Assembly (NCBI GenBank): GCA_006969385.1
Contig: CP030884.1
Location: 3,534,001 to 3,598,000, forward strand
DNA from: Planctomycetaceae bacterium
GTDB lineage: Bacteria; Planctomycetota; Phycisphaerae; UBA1845; UTPLA1
Direction of reading: 5' to 3'
DNA: 64,000 nt
In this document: positions 17,009-25,900 of the stretch, in pieces
Layout: each line of letters begins with the position of its first letter
Position numbering within the stretch: position 1 is the stretch's first letter
The notes under the pieces: model-generated
Database searches by the model: none
The model's input: the letters and a program-made list of their open reading frames with translations, nothing else
What the model was told of the DNA's origin: nothing
Position numbers and translations under genes: made by a program

Positions 17009-18256
17009 ATGACCATGAAATCCTTGAAAATGAGCATGTTGAGCCTGATGTTGGCCGCCAGTCTGATCGGCTGCGAGACGATGGCCCCGGCACCCGTTGT
17101 ATTGCAACCCGATCTTAACGATGACACGCCAATCGTGCCCCAGATCAATGACGACAACGACGGCGTCGAGATCGACGACGGCACCGACAACGACCCGAAC
17201 AATCAGGATGACAACAACGATCAACCGGCCTCCAACACGTGGTCGCAACTGACGCAGCCTTGCGGCGGCACGCGCACCGACGCGTTCTGGTTCGACGATC
17301 GCGACAACGGTTATATCGGCTGCGGCACCAATGCCAACGGTTTTGGCCTATTCGTAACGACCGACGGCGGCGTAACATGGAACGAGGAATTGAATTTTCA
17401 GGAAGTGCGCATCAACGACATCTTCCGCGCTGCCGATGGCAAGCTTTACGCCACGGGCACGGACACCGCCGGCGGCTTTGAAGTTTTCGAGATCGACGAG
17501 TCGGGTGCGCAGCGTCAACTCGTGGGCCTCTACACCGCCAGCAACAGCGCCTTCACCGCCGTCTCGCAAGGCGAGAACATCGCCGTAACCGACGACGGTC
17601 AGATGTTCGTCGATAGCCTGACGGGCACGCAAACGGCCTATCGCGATACGGGTGAGGCGAACTTCACCGAACTCAATGGGTTCCTCAGCGGCGGACAACC
17701 GTCGGAGCAGATGTCGCGCGTGATCGCGTTCAACAATCGCTTCTGGGGCGTCGGCAGCGTGATCAACATGCCGGGCACCGTGTATTACCCGACAGGTAAC
17801 AACACCGACAAGTACGAGATGAACAAGATCGAATTGCAGCCGAGCAACATGGATGGCGAGTTGCACGACATCTACCTGTGGAGCGAAACCAGCGGCATCG
17901 TTTGCGGCTTCGATCAGTCGTTGCGATTCCCGCTGATCTACACGCTGAGCGGCGACCCGAGCGACATCAATAGCTGGACCAAGATCAACCTCGCCGATTC
18001 GGGTATCACCTATCAGGGTGGGGCGTGGAAGATGTCCGTCATCGGTGATGTGGTGGTGCTGGTGGGGCAGACGTTCCCGACGAATGATGGCTTTGTCGTC
18101 TTCAGTGCGGACCGCGGGCAGACGTGGAATGATATTTCACCGGTCTTCGGTGACGGCAGTTTCGCGGCGAACCTGATGACGAACGTGAAATTCTTCAGCG
18201 ACGCCACGATCCTGGTATGTGCCGAAGGCGGTGAGATGTGGCGGTATAACCCGTAA
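17009..18256 (+). CDS. Lipoprotein with Asp-box (BNR) beta-propeller
   Basis: The 415-residue product has a signal peptide with lipobox LIGC (about residues 18-21). An Asp/Asn-rich linker (about 35-75, DDNDGVEIDDGTDNDPNNQ) comes next, then a beta-rich domain. Two Asp-box motifs (S/TxDxGxxW) are visible: VTTDGGVTWN near residue 120 and FSADRGQTWND near residue 380. Such propellers occur in sialidases and photosynthesis-assembly-like proteins, but no catalytic residues can be assigned here. CAGGAGACG stands before the ATG at 17009; the longer start at 16964 lacks support. It is probably anchored on a membrane facing the periplasm or outside. Confidence 0.75.
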   Translation: MTMKSLKMSMLSLMLAASLIGCETMAPAPVVLQPDLNDDTPIVPQINDDNDGVEIDDGTDNDPNNQDDNNDQPASNTWSQLTQPCGGTRTDAFWFDDRDNGYIGCGTNANGFGLFVTTDGGVTWNEELNFQEVRINDIFRAADGKLYATGTDTAGGFEVFEIDESGAQRQLVGLYTASNSAFTAVSQGENIAVTDDGQMFVDSLTGTQTAYRDTGEANFTELNGFLSGGQPSEQMSRVIAFNNRFWGVGSVINMPGTVYYPTGNNTDKYEMNKIELQPSNMDGELHDIYLWSETSGIVCGFDQSLRFPLIYTLSGDPSDINSWTKINLADSGITYQGGAWKMSVIGDVVVLVGQTFPTNDGFVVFSADRGQTWNDISPVFGDGSFAANLMTNVKFFSDATILVCAEGGEMWRYNP

Positions 18257-18273
18257 GGCGATTGCTTGGCCGA

Positions 18274-18340
18274 CACCGGTTGCAAACCGGTGCCACAGCG
18301 CTCTGACAGAGCCGCGCCCGTAAGGAAGCGGTACACGTAC
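18274..18340 (+). repeat. CACCGG-family repeat, extended copy A
   Basis: The palindrome CACCGGTTGCAAACCGGTG is followed by CCACAGCGCTCTGACAGAGC, then CGCGCCCGTAAGGAAGCGGT. Copy B is nearly identical. CTCTGACAGAG adds a second small palindrome. Confidence 0.75.
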
Positions 18341-18423
18341 GACGTCGCGAGATTCCTCGTATGAGCGCGCGACGACCCACAACCAACATGTTCCAAGGCC
18401 GGGCACCAGAGAGGTGGCCGAAG

Positions 18424-18460
18424 CAGGCACGCAGTGATGAACTGCGTGCCTGTTTTTTTT
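18424..18460 (+). terminator. Rho-independent terminator
   Basis: A 12-bp perfect stem, CAGGCACGCAGT pairing with ACTGCGTGCCTG, has loop GATGA and runs into eight T residues. It lies about 170 bases after the lipoprotein stop, with repeat sequence between. It either ends that transcript or a small RNA from this gap. Confidence 0.85.
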
Positions 18461-18544
18461 GGCTGCAACGATGTTCTTTCAATTCGTTGATTGCCGATTT
18501 CCCAACCTTTCCTGGCGGAAAGGATGGGGCACCCCATGCAGGAT

Positions 18545-18611
18545 CGCCGGTTGCAAACCGGTGCCACAGCGCTCTGACAGAGCCGCGCCCGTGAGGAAGC
18601 GGTAAGCGTGA
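18545..18611 (+). repeat. CACCGG-family repeat, extended copy B
   Basis: CGCCGGTTGCAAACCGGTG is followed by CCACAGCGCTCTGACAGAGC and CGCGCCCGTGAGGAAGCGGT. It is a direct repeat of copy A, with a few substitutions, at a distance of 271 bases. Confidence 0.75.
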
Positions 18612-18772
18612 GACGTCGCAGGATGCATGGACTGAGCGCGCCGCCGGGTGCCTCATCCTTCGCGTCAGCGAAGGGTGGGGAATCTCGCGAAGCGCGATCT
18701 ATATCAATGTCCGTCCGCAATCCTCTAAATGCCACCTAAACATCCAGAAAATTTCAAATACAATACCCGCCA

Positions 18773-20704
18773 ATGAACAACGACTACCCAGTCATCATCA
18801 TCGGCGGCGGTCATGCTGGGACCGAGGCGGCGTGGGCGGCGGCCAAGTTAGGCGTGCCGACGTTGCTGGTCACGATGGAGCGGGCGGCGCTGGGGCGGAT
18901 GAGTTGCAACCCGGCCATCGGCGGCATCGGCAAGGGGCAGATGGTGCGCGAAATCGACGCGCTGGGCGGGATGATGGGCCTTGCGACCGACATCGGTGGC
19001 ATTCAGTTCCGCATGTTGAATCGCCGCAAGGGGCCGGCCGTGTGGGCACCGCGGGCGCAATGCGATCGCAAGCTTTATGCGGGGGCGGTGCAGGATCTTA
19101 TTAGCAACGTACCGGGGCTCGACATTGTCGAGGGCTGTGTCGAACGCATCGATTCGCAAGATGACGGCGTAGGTCGTAAGCGCGTGACCGGCGTAACGTT
19201 GCAAGACGGTCGCGCGTATGCGTGCCGCGCCGTGGTCGTTACGACGGGCACGTTCCTGCGCGCGCTGATGCATACCGGCGAGGCCAAGGCTGAAGGTGGC
19301 CGTGTTGGTGAAGGCAGTGCCGTCGGCTTGAGTGGCAATTTAGAAGCACTCGGTTTGGAGTTAGGGCGCCTCAAGACCGGCACGCCGCCGCGCATCGCGC
19401 GCGATACGATCAACTACGATGGTCTCGAAGTGCAGCCGGCCGACGATGTGCCGCTGCCGTTTTCGTTTATGAACGAGCGCATCGATCAACCGCAGATCGA
19501 TTGTTGGATTACGTACACCAACGAAGAGACGCACAAGCTGATTAATGACAATCTGCATCGCGCCCCGATGTTTACGGGTCAGATCGAAGCGATGGGCCCG
19601 CGCTATTGTCCGAGCATCGAAGACAAGGTCGTGCGCTTTGCCGACAAGCCGCGTCATCAGATCTTCCTAGAGCCCGAAGGGTACGATAGCGATCGGATTT
19701 ATTGCAACGGTATCAGCACGTCGTTGCCGCAAGATGTGCAAGAGCCGATGGTGCGCACGATTCCGGGGATGGAGAACGCGCGCATCGCGCAACTCGGTTA
19801 CGCCGTTGAATACGACTATGTACCGCCGCAACAGACGGCGGCAACGCTTGAGACCAAGCGCGTGAGTGGTTTGTACTTGGCCGGTCAGATCAATGGCACC
19901 AGCGGTTACGAAGAAGCGGCGGGCCAGGGGCTGGTCGCCGGTGTTAATGCGGCGCAGGCGGTGTTGGGGCGTGAACCATTGGTGATGGGGCGCGATCAGA
20001 GTTATATCGCCGTGATGATCGATGATTTGGTGACCAAGGGAACGATCGAACCGTATCGCATGTTTACCTCGCGCGCGGAGTATCGTTTGGTCTTGCGGGC
20101 CGACAACGCGGATGAACGCTTGACGCCGCTCGGGCGCGCGTTGGGCTTGGTCGATGATGTGCGCTGGGAGCGCTTTAGCGCCAAGCAGCGTGCGATCGCG
20201 TCGTTCGATAGCTGGGCGAAGCAAACCAAAATCGACGGTCGCTCGGTGTTGGCGTGGTTCGGGCGGACGGACCGCGATCATGATGTAGAGACGAATCTCG
20301 ATTTGGAACCGTGGTATCGGGAGATGTTGGAAGTGAGCGGCGATGCGTCCGGTCGCGTGGTTGCTGACCGAGGCGGTGAAGAAGTTTCATCGAACGCCGT
20401 TACCTACACGCGCGCCTTGCTTGCCGAAGCCGCCGAGGCGGTGCGCATCCGCACGCGCTACGCCGGTTATATCGAACGCCAAACGCGCGAGATCGAACGT
20501 TTCCGCCGCATGGAGGAAAAGCGCATTCCCGAGGCGTTCGACTATCACGCCGTCAGCCAACTGCGCCACGAAGCGCGCGAAAAACTCTCTGCCGTGAACC
20601 CGCGCAGCATCGGTCAAGCCCAACGCATCGCGGGGATTAGCCCGGCGGATATCGCGGTGTTGTTGGTGTCGCTGAAGGCGCGGCGGGGGAAGGTGGATGG
20701 GTAG
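18773..20704 (+). CDS. mnmG: tRNA uridine-5-carboxymethylaminomethyl(34) synthesis enzyme MnmG (GidA)
   Basis: The 643-residue product opens with the FAD-binding motif [21 protein letters not shown] and has the family blocks [79 protein letters not shown] and [17 protein letters not shown]. With MnmE it installs the carboxymethylaminomethyl group on U34 of certain tRNAs. The length is normal. mnmE is not in the window. The stop codon lies within a REP-type GTAG head (20701-20704). Confidence 0.97.
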   Translation: MNNDYPVIIIGGGHAGTEAAWAAAKLGVPTLLVTMERAALGRMSCNPAIGGIGKGQMVREIDALGGMMGLATDIGGIQFRMLNRRKGPAVWAPRAQCDRKLYAGAVQDLISNVPGLDIVEGCVERIDSQDDGVGRKRVTGVTLQDGRAYACRAVVVTTGTFLRALMHTGEAKAEGGRVGEGSAVGLSGNLEALGLELGRLKTGTPPRIARDTINYDGLEVQPADDVPLPFSFMNERIDQPQIDCWITYTNEETHKLINDNLHRAPMFTGQIEAMGPRYCPSIEDKVVRFADKPRHQIFLEPEGYDSDRIYCNGISTSLPQDVQEPMVRTIPGMENARIAQLGYAVEYDYVPPQQTAATLETKRVSGLYLAGQINGTSGYEEAAGQGLVAGVNAAQAVLGREPLVMGRDQSYIAVMIDDLVTKGTIEPYRMFTSRAEYRLVLRADNADERLTPLGRALGLVDDVRWERFSAKQRAIASFDSWAKQTKIDGRSVLAWFGRTDRDHDVETNLDLEPWYREMLEVSGDASGRVVADRGGEEVSSNAVTYTRALLAEAAEAVRIRTRYAGYIERQTREIERFRRMEEKRIPEAFDYHAVSQLRHEAREKLSAVNPRSIGQAQRIAGISPADIAVLLVSLKARRGKVDG

Positions 20705-20727
20705 GGTGGTGTTGTACTCAACCCACC
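20701..20727 (+). repeat. REP-type palindrome overlapping the mnmG stop
   Basis: GTAG at 20701-20704 includes the TAG stop of mnmG. It is followed by GGTGGTGTTG-TACT-CAACCCACC, the REP family of 6420-7830 with one extra base in the stem. Confidence 0.6.
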
Positions 20728-20811
20728 ACAACGAGAGGACTTAAGGACCGTAGAACGTTCATTTAAGGCTAATCGCGTGCGGATAATCTAAACCCCTTGA
20801 TCCTGAGGAAG

Positions 20812-21133
20812 GTGACAGATAATAAAACGAGATGAGGCTACTCTTGGCGTCCTAGATGAACTTGCGACATTCGGACGGACCATTAACGACACGAGGATTG
20901 AAACCGCCGCAGAGTTTCACAAAGTTGAAAGTCAAGCCGACCCTGTTCATGGCCGGTACTTACTTTCAAAATGGATCACCGGTGCCGGATCGCTGACAGG
21001 CTACGTGATCTACAAAGATGGTGTTCCGGATCGTGAAGCGAATATCGAGTTGAGTAGATTGACAAGAAAGCTTGGAGAGTTGATTCGCCCAATGGGTTAT
21101 GTACGTGGTGAGGAAAAGGAGACCGAACAGTAG
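20812..21133 (+). pseudogene. Small hypothetical gene without an in-frame start (frameshift or remnant)
   Basis: A frame open from 20819 to TAG 21131-21133 encodes about 104 residues (for example LDELATFGRTINDTRIETAA and SKWITGAGSLTGYVIYKDG) but has no usable start. A GTG at 20812 lies in another frame. Removing one A from the A4 run at 20824-20827 would join it, giving about 106 residues. GAGGA precedes the GTG very closely, so the start remains doubtful. Family unknown. It neighbours an Imm31-like gene. Confidence 0.4.
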
Positions 21134-21308
21134 AAGTAGGAGATTGTGACAGCTCATTTTGGTGACGGCTAACGAGTCGTCTAGAATGTTTCATGATTGA
21201 GTTACCGTTTAAAAATATTCGTTTGAATGGAAATCGAAATGCATCGCGGGCTCGAATGATCACCAAGAGGCCAATTTGTGAACTCACTGAAATCGATGGG
21301 ATCGCTTT

Positions 21309-21593
21309 ATGAATAAATCGCTCGATTTTTTTGTCGAGGTATTGATAACCAAGCCCGCGGAATCACATCGACAATTTGCTGGCTTGCGTGGCTTCGTAAC
21401 CGGGAAGTCTCCGCGTAAGGATGGTAAATGGTCTTACGTGATTGCGTTCAACGACCACGAACATTGTTACATGTTCGACCAGGAAGAATTGGAGGCGACC
21501 GGGCGGTGCTTTCGTGAAGAAGACTTCTTCGATGGCAGCTCGATTAAGGTTAGGGTTGATCCGAAAACGGGCGAGGGTGAGTTCGTTGAGTAG
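21309..21593 (+). CDS. Imm31-like immunity family protein
   Basis: The 94-residue product MNKSLDFFVEVLITKPAESH shows the pattern of immunity protein 31: an N-terminal FxVEV strand, GLRGFVTGKSP, then WSYVIAFNDHEHCYMFDQEELEATG and FREEDFFDGSSIKVRV. Imm31-type proteins neutralise polymorphic toxins. No toxin gene is visible nearby, so this may be an orphan immunity gene. It sits among other short, somewhat A/T-richer accessory genes. Confidence 0.6.
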   Translation: MNKSLDFFVEVLITKPAESHRQFAGLRGFVTGKSPRKDGKWSYVIAFNDHEHCYMFDQEELEATGRCFREEDFFDGSSIKVRVDPKTGEGEFVE

Positions 21594-21614
21594 ATTCTGA
21601 GACTTTAATTTGAT

Positions 21615-21986
21615 TTAACGCGAAACCCACTCTTCGTCATCTAACTCGTCATAATCACCAGTCGCGGCAACCTTTGCAGGCATAGTTCTAAGGAACGAAA
21701 TGAGCTCTTTCATTCGAGAGACAAAGAGTGAAGATGATGTCGAAAGGTAACTACTGATTTCAATGCGATGACTTGAATGCAGGAAATGGTAAATCGGGTC
21801 TTTGAGGCCGACCGGCGAATAATCGCTATTGTCTTCGACGAATAAGTCGGCCCAACTCAACCCGACTTTATGGACGCTAATTCCATCGAATACAAGCTCG
21901 CCATCAAATCTTGTCGTGATAGCGGTTGCAAGCCCTTTGCCGCTTAGTCTGACATCAACGTATAAATTACATGCAGCATTATTCAC
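21615..21986 (-). CDS. Hypothetical protein
   Basis: The 123-residue product MNNAACNLYVDVRLSGKGLA is soluble in appearance, with no membrane segment or signal peptide and an acidic C-terminus (DYDELDDEEW). I do not recognise the family. It is convergent with the Imm31-like gene, 21 bases from its stop, and could belong to the same immunity or accessory cluster. Confidence 0.5.
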   Translation of the reverse strand: MNNAACNLYVDVRLSGKGLATAITTRFDGELVFDGISVHKVGLSWADLFVEDNSDYSPVGLKDPIYHFLHSSHRIEISSYLSTSSSLFVSRMKELISFLRTMPAKVAATGDYDELDDEEWVSR

Positions 21987-22016
21987 TTCTTTCTCCAGCG
22001 TACCTCAGGTGGGTGG

Positions 22017-22126
22017 CATGTTTGCCCTCCAAGGCAATCATGCTATTCAATGGTGACGCATGTGCAATGCCCCTGCTAATCGCGTTTACTTCCGCTTCCG
22101 CATGCTCACCTTGAAGGGTGAGCATG
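22017..22126. repeat. Two hairpins of a GCATG...CATGC palindrome family
   Basis: 22101-22126 reads CATGCTCACC-TTGAAG-GGTGAGCATG, a perfect palindrome. 22016-22043 (GCATG.TTGCC / GGCAA.CATGC) is a related, looser hairpin. GGTG and CACC border them. Confidence 0.5.
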
Positions 22127-22190
22127 GCACCCCACAAACGTGAGCAACCCCGCAATGATCGCTGCGAAAGATATGCCTGGCCCACGCGCT

Positions 22191-22751
22191 CTAAGCCGGT
22201 CGCACGCACTTCACATTTAAATGCCAAGGCTCACTATCTTCGCCCCCTTGCACGCGGCGAATATCGACAAACCCGCAGGCGCGCAGCAGCTCCGTCAGCG
22301 ACGCTTCCGTATACCCCCAACGGTGGGCGTCTTCACCGTCGCCGCCGCGGCATTCGGCGCGCCAGCCGTAGAGGCTTTTGATGGCGTGTTCGAAGTTGCG
22401 TTCGGGGTCGTCGTCCCAACTGGTGACTTCGCCGAGGATTTGTCGTGCGTGAAAGAGAAGGTCGGGCACGATCAGGTGCACGAGGCCGCCGGGCTTTAAT
22501 GCGTCGCGCCATGCTAGCAACGTGCGGCGCGCATCGCCGGGGTCGAGATGTTCGAGCGTGTGGCGGCAATAGATTTCGTCGATACTACCGGCAGGCCAAT
22601 GTGAGAGATCCCATGCAGGTGCAATGACATCGGTGCCTTTGTCGGGGCGGGCATCGACGCCGATGTAACCGCGACGGCGGCTTTCACCGCAACCGATGTT
22701 GAGGCGGATCGGCTCACTCGCGACGGTTGGTGAAGAGTGGAGTTGCGTCAT
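22191..22751 (-). CDS. SAM-dependent methyltransferase (class I)
   Basis: The 186-residue product has the SAM-binding motif LNIGCGESRRRGYIGVDARP (about residues 17-36). DLSHWPAGSIDEIYCRHTLEHL follows as motif II region, then LKPGGLVHLIVPDL. This is the short class I methyltransferase type often found near glycan or lipid biosynthesis genes. A C-terminal part (TEASLTELLRACGFVDIRRVQ) matches the family's last strand-helix pair. Substrate cannot be told. It lies beside the exopolysaccharide locus but in a separate unit. Confidence 0.85.
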   Translation of the reverse strand: MTQLHSSPTVASEPIRLNIGCGESRRRGYIGVDARPDKGTDVIAPAWDLSHWPAGSIDEIYCRHTLEHLDPGDARRTLLAWRDALKPGGLVHLIVPDLLFHARQILGEVTSWDDDPERNFEHAIKSLYGWRAECRGGDGEDAHRWGYTEASLTELLRACGFVDIRRVQGGEDSEPWHLNVKCVRPA

Positions 22752-22867
22752 GATGGTTTACTCAACAACGGCTGCGTATTACTTTTTGACCCGACGCTGA
22801 TCGCAACGCACCTACTACCTCATCCACATTAATTGTGTGGGTTCCGACACTTTGCGCGGCGGCTGAA

Positions 22868-22938
22868 ACCCTCACCCCAGCCCTCTCCCTGCGAGGGAGA
22901 GGGAGTAGACGTTACCCACATTTCTAATGTGGATGGCG
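22868..22938 (+). repeat. CCCTCACCCC repeat at 3' end of the coiled-coil ATPase gene
   Basis: This is a near-identical copy of 7839-7909: ACCCTCACCCC, hairpin CCCTCTCC/GGAGAGGG, GAGTAGACGT, then AATGTGGATGGCG. It ends 15 bases before the end of the minus-strand ATPase gene. Confidence 0.7.
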
Positions 22939-22953
22939 CACGACAGTTAACGC

Positions 22954-25900
22954 TTATCGTTCATCGCCACCTTCGTTTGGGCCGTCCACACCTTCTTCGC
23001 CGAGCACATCTTTCAACCATTGATTCAGTTTTTGGTTGCGTCGCACCACGTCGCCCAAGCTGCCGGCTTGAATCGTCTTACGCACTTCTTCGCGCGCCGC
23101 CTTGGCTGCTGCCGGATCGACGACCGACTGTCGCTGTTGATACGTTTGCTTTTGCTGTGGCTTGGTCACGGTAATGGTGGCACCGCCGGAGGCGTTCGGT
23201 TCGGCGCGATAGGTGTTGCCGCCTTGGTCGTCGTTGTCGTCGCTAAGCAAGTTGGGCAAATCGCGACGTCCGCCGGTCGGTTGCGTGTTTGCAACGCCGG
23301 CCGTCGCGCCGGACTTGGTCGGCGCCGGGGCGGCGCGATGCATGCGGTCGTCCGCCGGCGGCGTGGCTGCGGCTTGGGCGCGGCGCTCGCTTAGATCGTC
23401 ATCGTCGAGCATCGCGCGAATTCCGTTTAACTCTTGCGGGACGGTGCGGAACAGATCATCGACCTGGCTCAATCGGCCGCGCAAACGATCCATCTTGGCG
23501 TCCATCGTTCCGTAAAGCTGACGAATGATGCCGACCAACTGGCCGACGCGTTCGGTGTGGCGCTTGAGCGTCGTGAGCTTGTCATCCGCCTCTTGCCGGG
23601 CCAAGTCTAGGGCCTTCTTGTTACCCTCGGCCTTGTTGCCCGCTTCGGTCAGGTTTTTGACGATCGACGCCACCTTGCGCGACATTTCGGAAAGCGCTGT
23701 CGCTTGCTGTCGAGCCTCTTCGACGAGTTGTTGCGGCAATGCCAGCAGGTTTTCGGCTTTGAGTTGCGTGTCTTTGGCGGCCTTGAGGATTTCGGCGGCG
23801 CGTTTTTCCGATTCGCGTCTTGCGCGGTCAGCAGCTTCGTACACGGCGGCCGTTTCTTCGCGGGCGTTGAGAATTTCGCCACGGGCGTCGGTGATCTGAC
23901 TGCGGACCGACTCGGCTTCTTCGTTCACCTGATTGCGTAACGCACCGATATCGCCGCGAATGTCTTCCGCCATCTTGCCGGCATTCTTTAAGAGCGCTTC
24001 GCTCTGTTCGCGGAAGCGGTCGGACGCGCCTTGCGCTTGCGTCATCATTTTCTCGGCGGATGCGTTGATATCTTCGCGAGCGCGGTCGGCTTCTTCGGCG
24101 ACTTCGGCGCGCAGTTCGTTGACTTCGCCGCGAATTTCTTCGGCCATCGTTTCGGCGTTGTGCAGCAGTGTTTCGGCTTGTTCGCGGAAGCGCTCGGAGG
24201 ACGTCTGCGCCTGAATCATCATGGTGGAGGCCGACTGATTGAGTTTGTCGGCGCCGTTCTGGGCTTGGGTCAACATGTCTTCGGCATGTCGTCGCAGCGC
24301 CGCCGTTCCCGCTTGCACTTGGTCGAGCAGTTTGCTGGCGTTCTCGCGCATTTGTTCGGCGCTTTGTTCGACTTGCTGACGCACGGCCGTGAGCCGCTTG
24401 ACGTTTGCATCGGCTTCATCCTGAGCGTTCTTGCGCAGGCTTTCGACTTGCATCGTGATGCGGTCGCCGGTCTTGACGAGCTTGTCGGTCGTTTCTTTGG
24501 AGATGTGTTTGACTTCATCGCCCACGCTGCCGATTTCGCGTCGTACGGCGTCGGCACGTTCGGTCATCTGCGTTAGGCATTGACGCACTTCTTCGAGCGA
24601 CGACTTGCTTTGCATGCGAATGCGCCGGATGGCGTCTTCGGCTTTCTCGACGTTGTCCGACGCTTCGGTGCGCGTTTTGTCGAGACGTGCCGCAAGCTGT
24701 GCCGATTCGCTTTCGGTCTTCTTGCGCACGTCATCGGCCCGCGCGATCGCCTTGGCCAAGACTTCAGCGAGTTCCTTGCCGATGGCCGTCATGCGGCTGC
24801 GCGCCGATTCGTTGATCTGCCGCAGTTCGTTTTGGAAGCGGCCGGTGGTGCTGTCGGCGGTTTCGGTCAGTTTTTCGAGTTGCGACTGGCTGGCGGCAAC
24901 GGCCTGACGCTGCTTTTCGATCATCGCCTCGGATTCGTCGCGCAGGTTGGCGGCGACTTCTTCCAATCGATTGCGGCAATCGGTGCTCTGCGTGTCGGCA
25001 CGATCGAGCGCTTGTTTGAGTTCGTCGAGAATGCGTTCGGCTTCCGACTCGGTGGTGGTGAGATGGCCGCGCAGGGATTCGATGCGTTCGGTGACCGACG
25101 CGTCGTGATCGCCGAGCAGTTGATCGAGTTTGGCGCGGGCCGACTTGAAGCGCTGTTCGAAATCGAGCTTCACGGCCAATGCGTCTTGCGAGAGTTTCGC
25201 GACGGCACCGCGATTGGTTTCGATGTCTTCTTCGAGCGCCGCCCGTGCCTTCGACAGTTCGTCGTGGCTGCGGTTGACGACGGCTTCGAGTTCGGCGCGC
25301 GTTTTTTCGGTGAGCGTGCGTGCCGATTCGAGTTCGCTGCGCACATCGCCCAAGGTTTGCGTGCCGCGTTCTTTGGTTTCATTCCAAGCCTTTTCGGCGA
25401 GGCGCGATTGTTCGGCGACTTCTTCGCGCAACTTGCCGAGCAACGCTTCGCAGGTGCGGCGGGTTTCGTCGAGAATATCGCGCGTTTGTTGGTTGATGCC
25501 GTCGGCTTGGCGGCGACCCTTTTCGGCGTCGGCGAGCAGCGTGTTTTGCACATCGGCCAACGCCTTGGTGGCGGAGGCGACCTTCGCTTCCGCGTCGTTG
25601 GCCAGCGCGATCAGGTTTTGGTGCGCCTTGCCCATCTTGGCGCTCATCTCGGTGACGAACGCGTCGGCGTTTTGACAGGCTTGTTCCGACCGTGCGACGG
25701 TGCGGTTGCGCACGCCGTGAATGGTGGTGATGACCTCGGCGGCTTCGGTCTTGAGGCCGCTGATGATCTCGTCGCTGTGCTTGGCCACATCGTTCGAGCG
25801 GGCGGTCGCTTTGCGCGTGGCGTCGTCGAGCGTAATTTGGGCTTTCTCGAAATCGCTGCGCTGTTGCGACAGCATTTCGATCATGCGCTGCTGCGATGCT

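Larger units (their letters stand above)
18257..18772. other. Intergenic region with duplicated repeats and a strong terminator
   Basis: This 516-base region holds two direct copies of a repeat of at least 66 bases (18274-18340 and 18545-18611), with a strong hairpin terminator between them at 18424-18460. No protein gene is convincing here. Confidence 0.6.
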
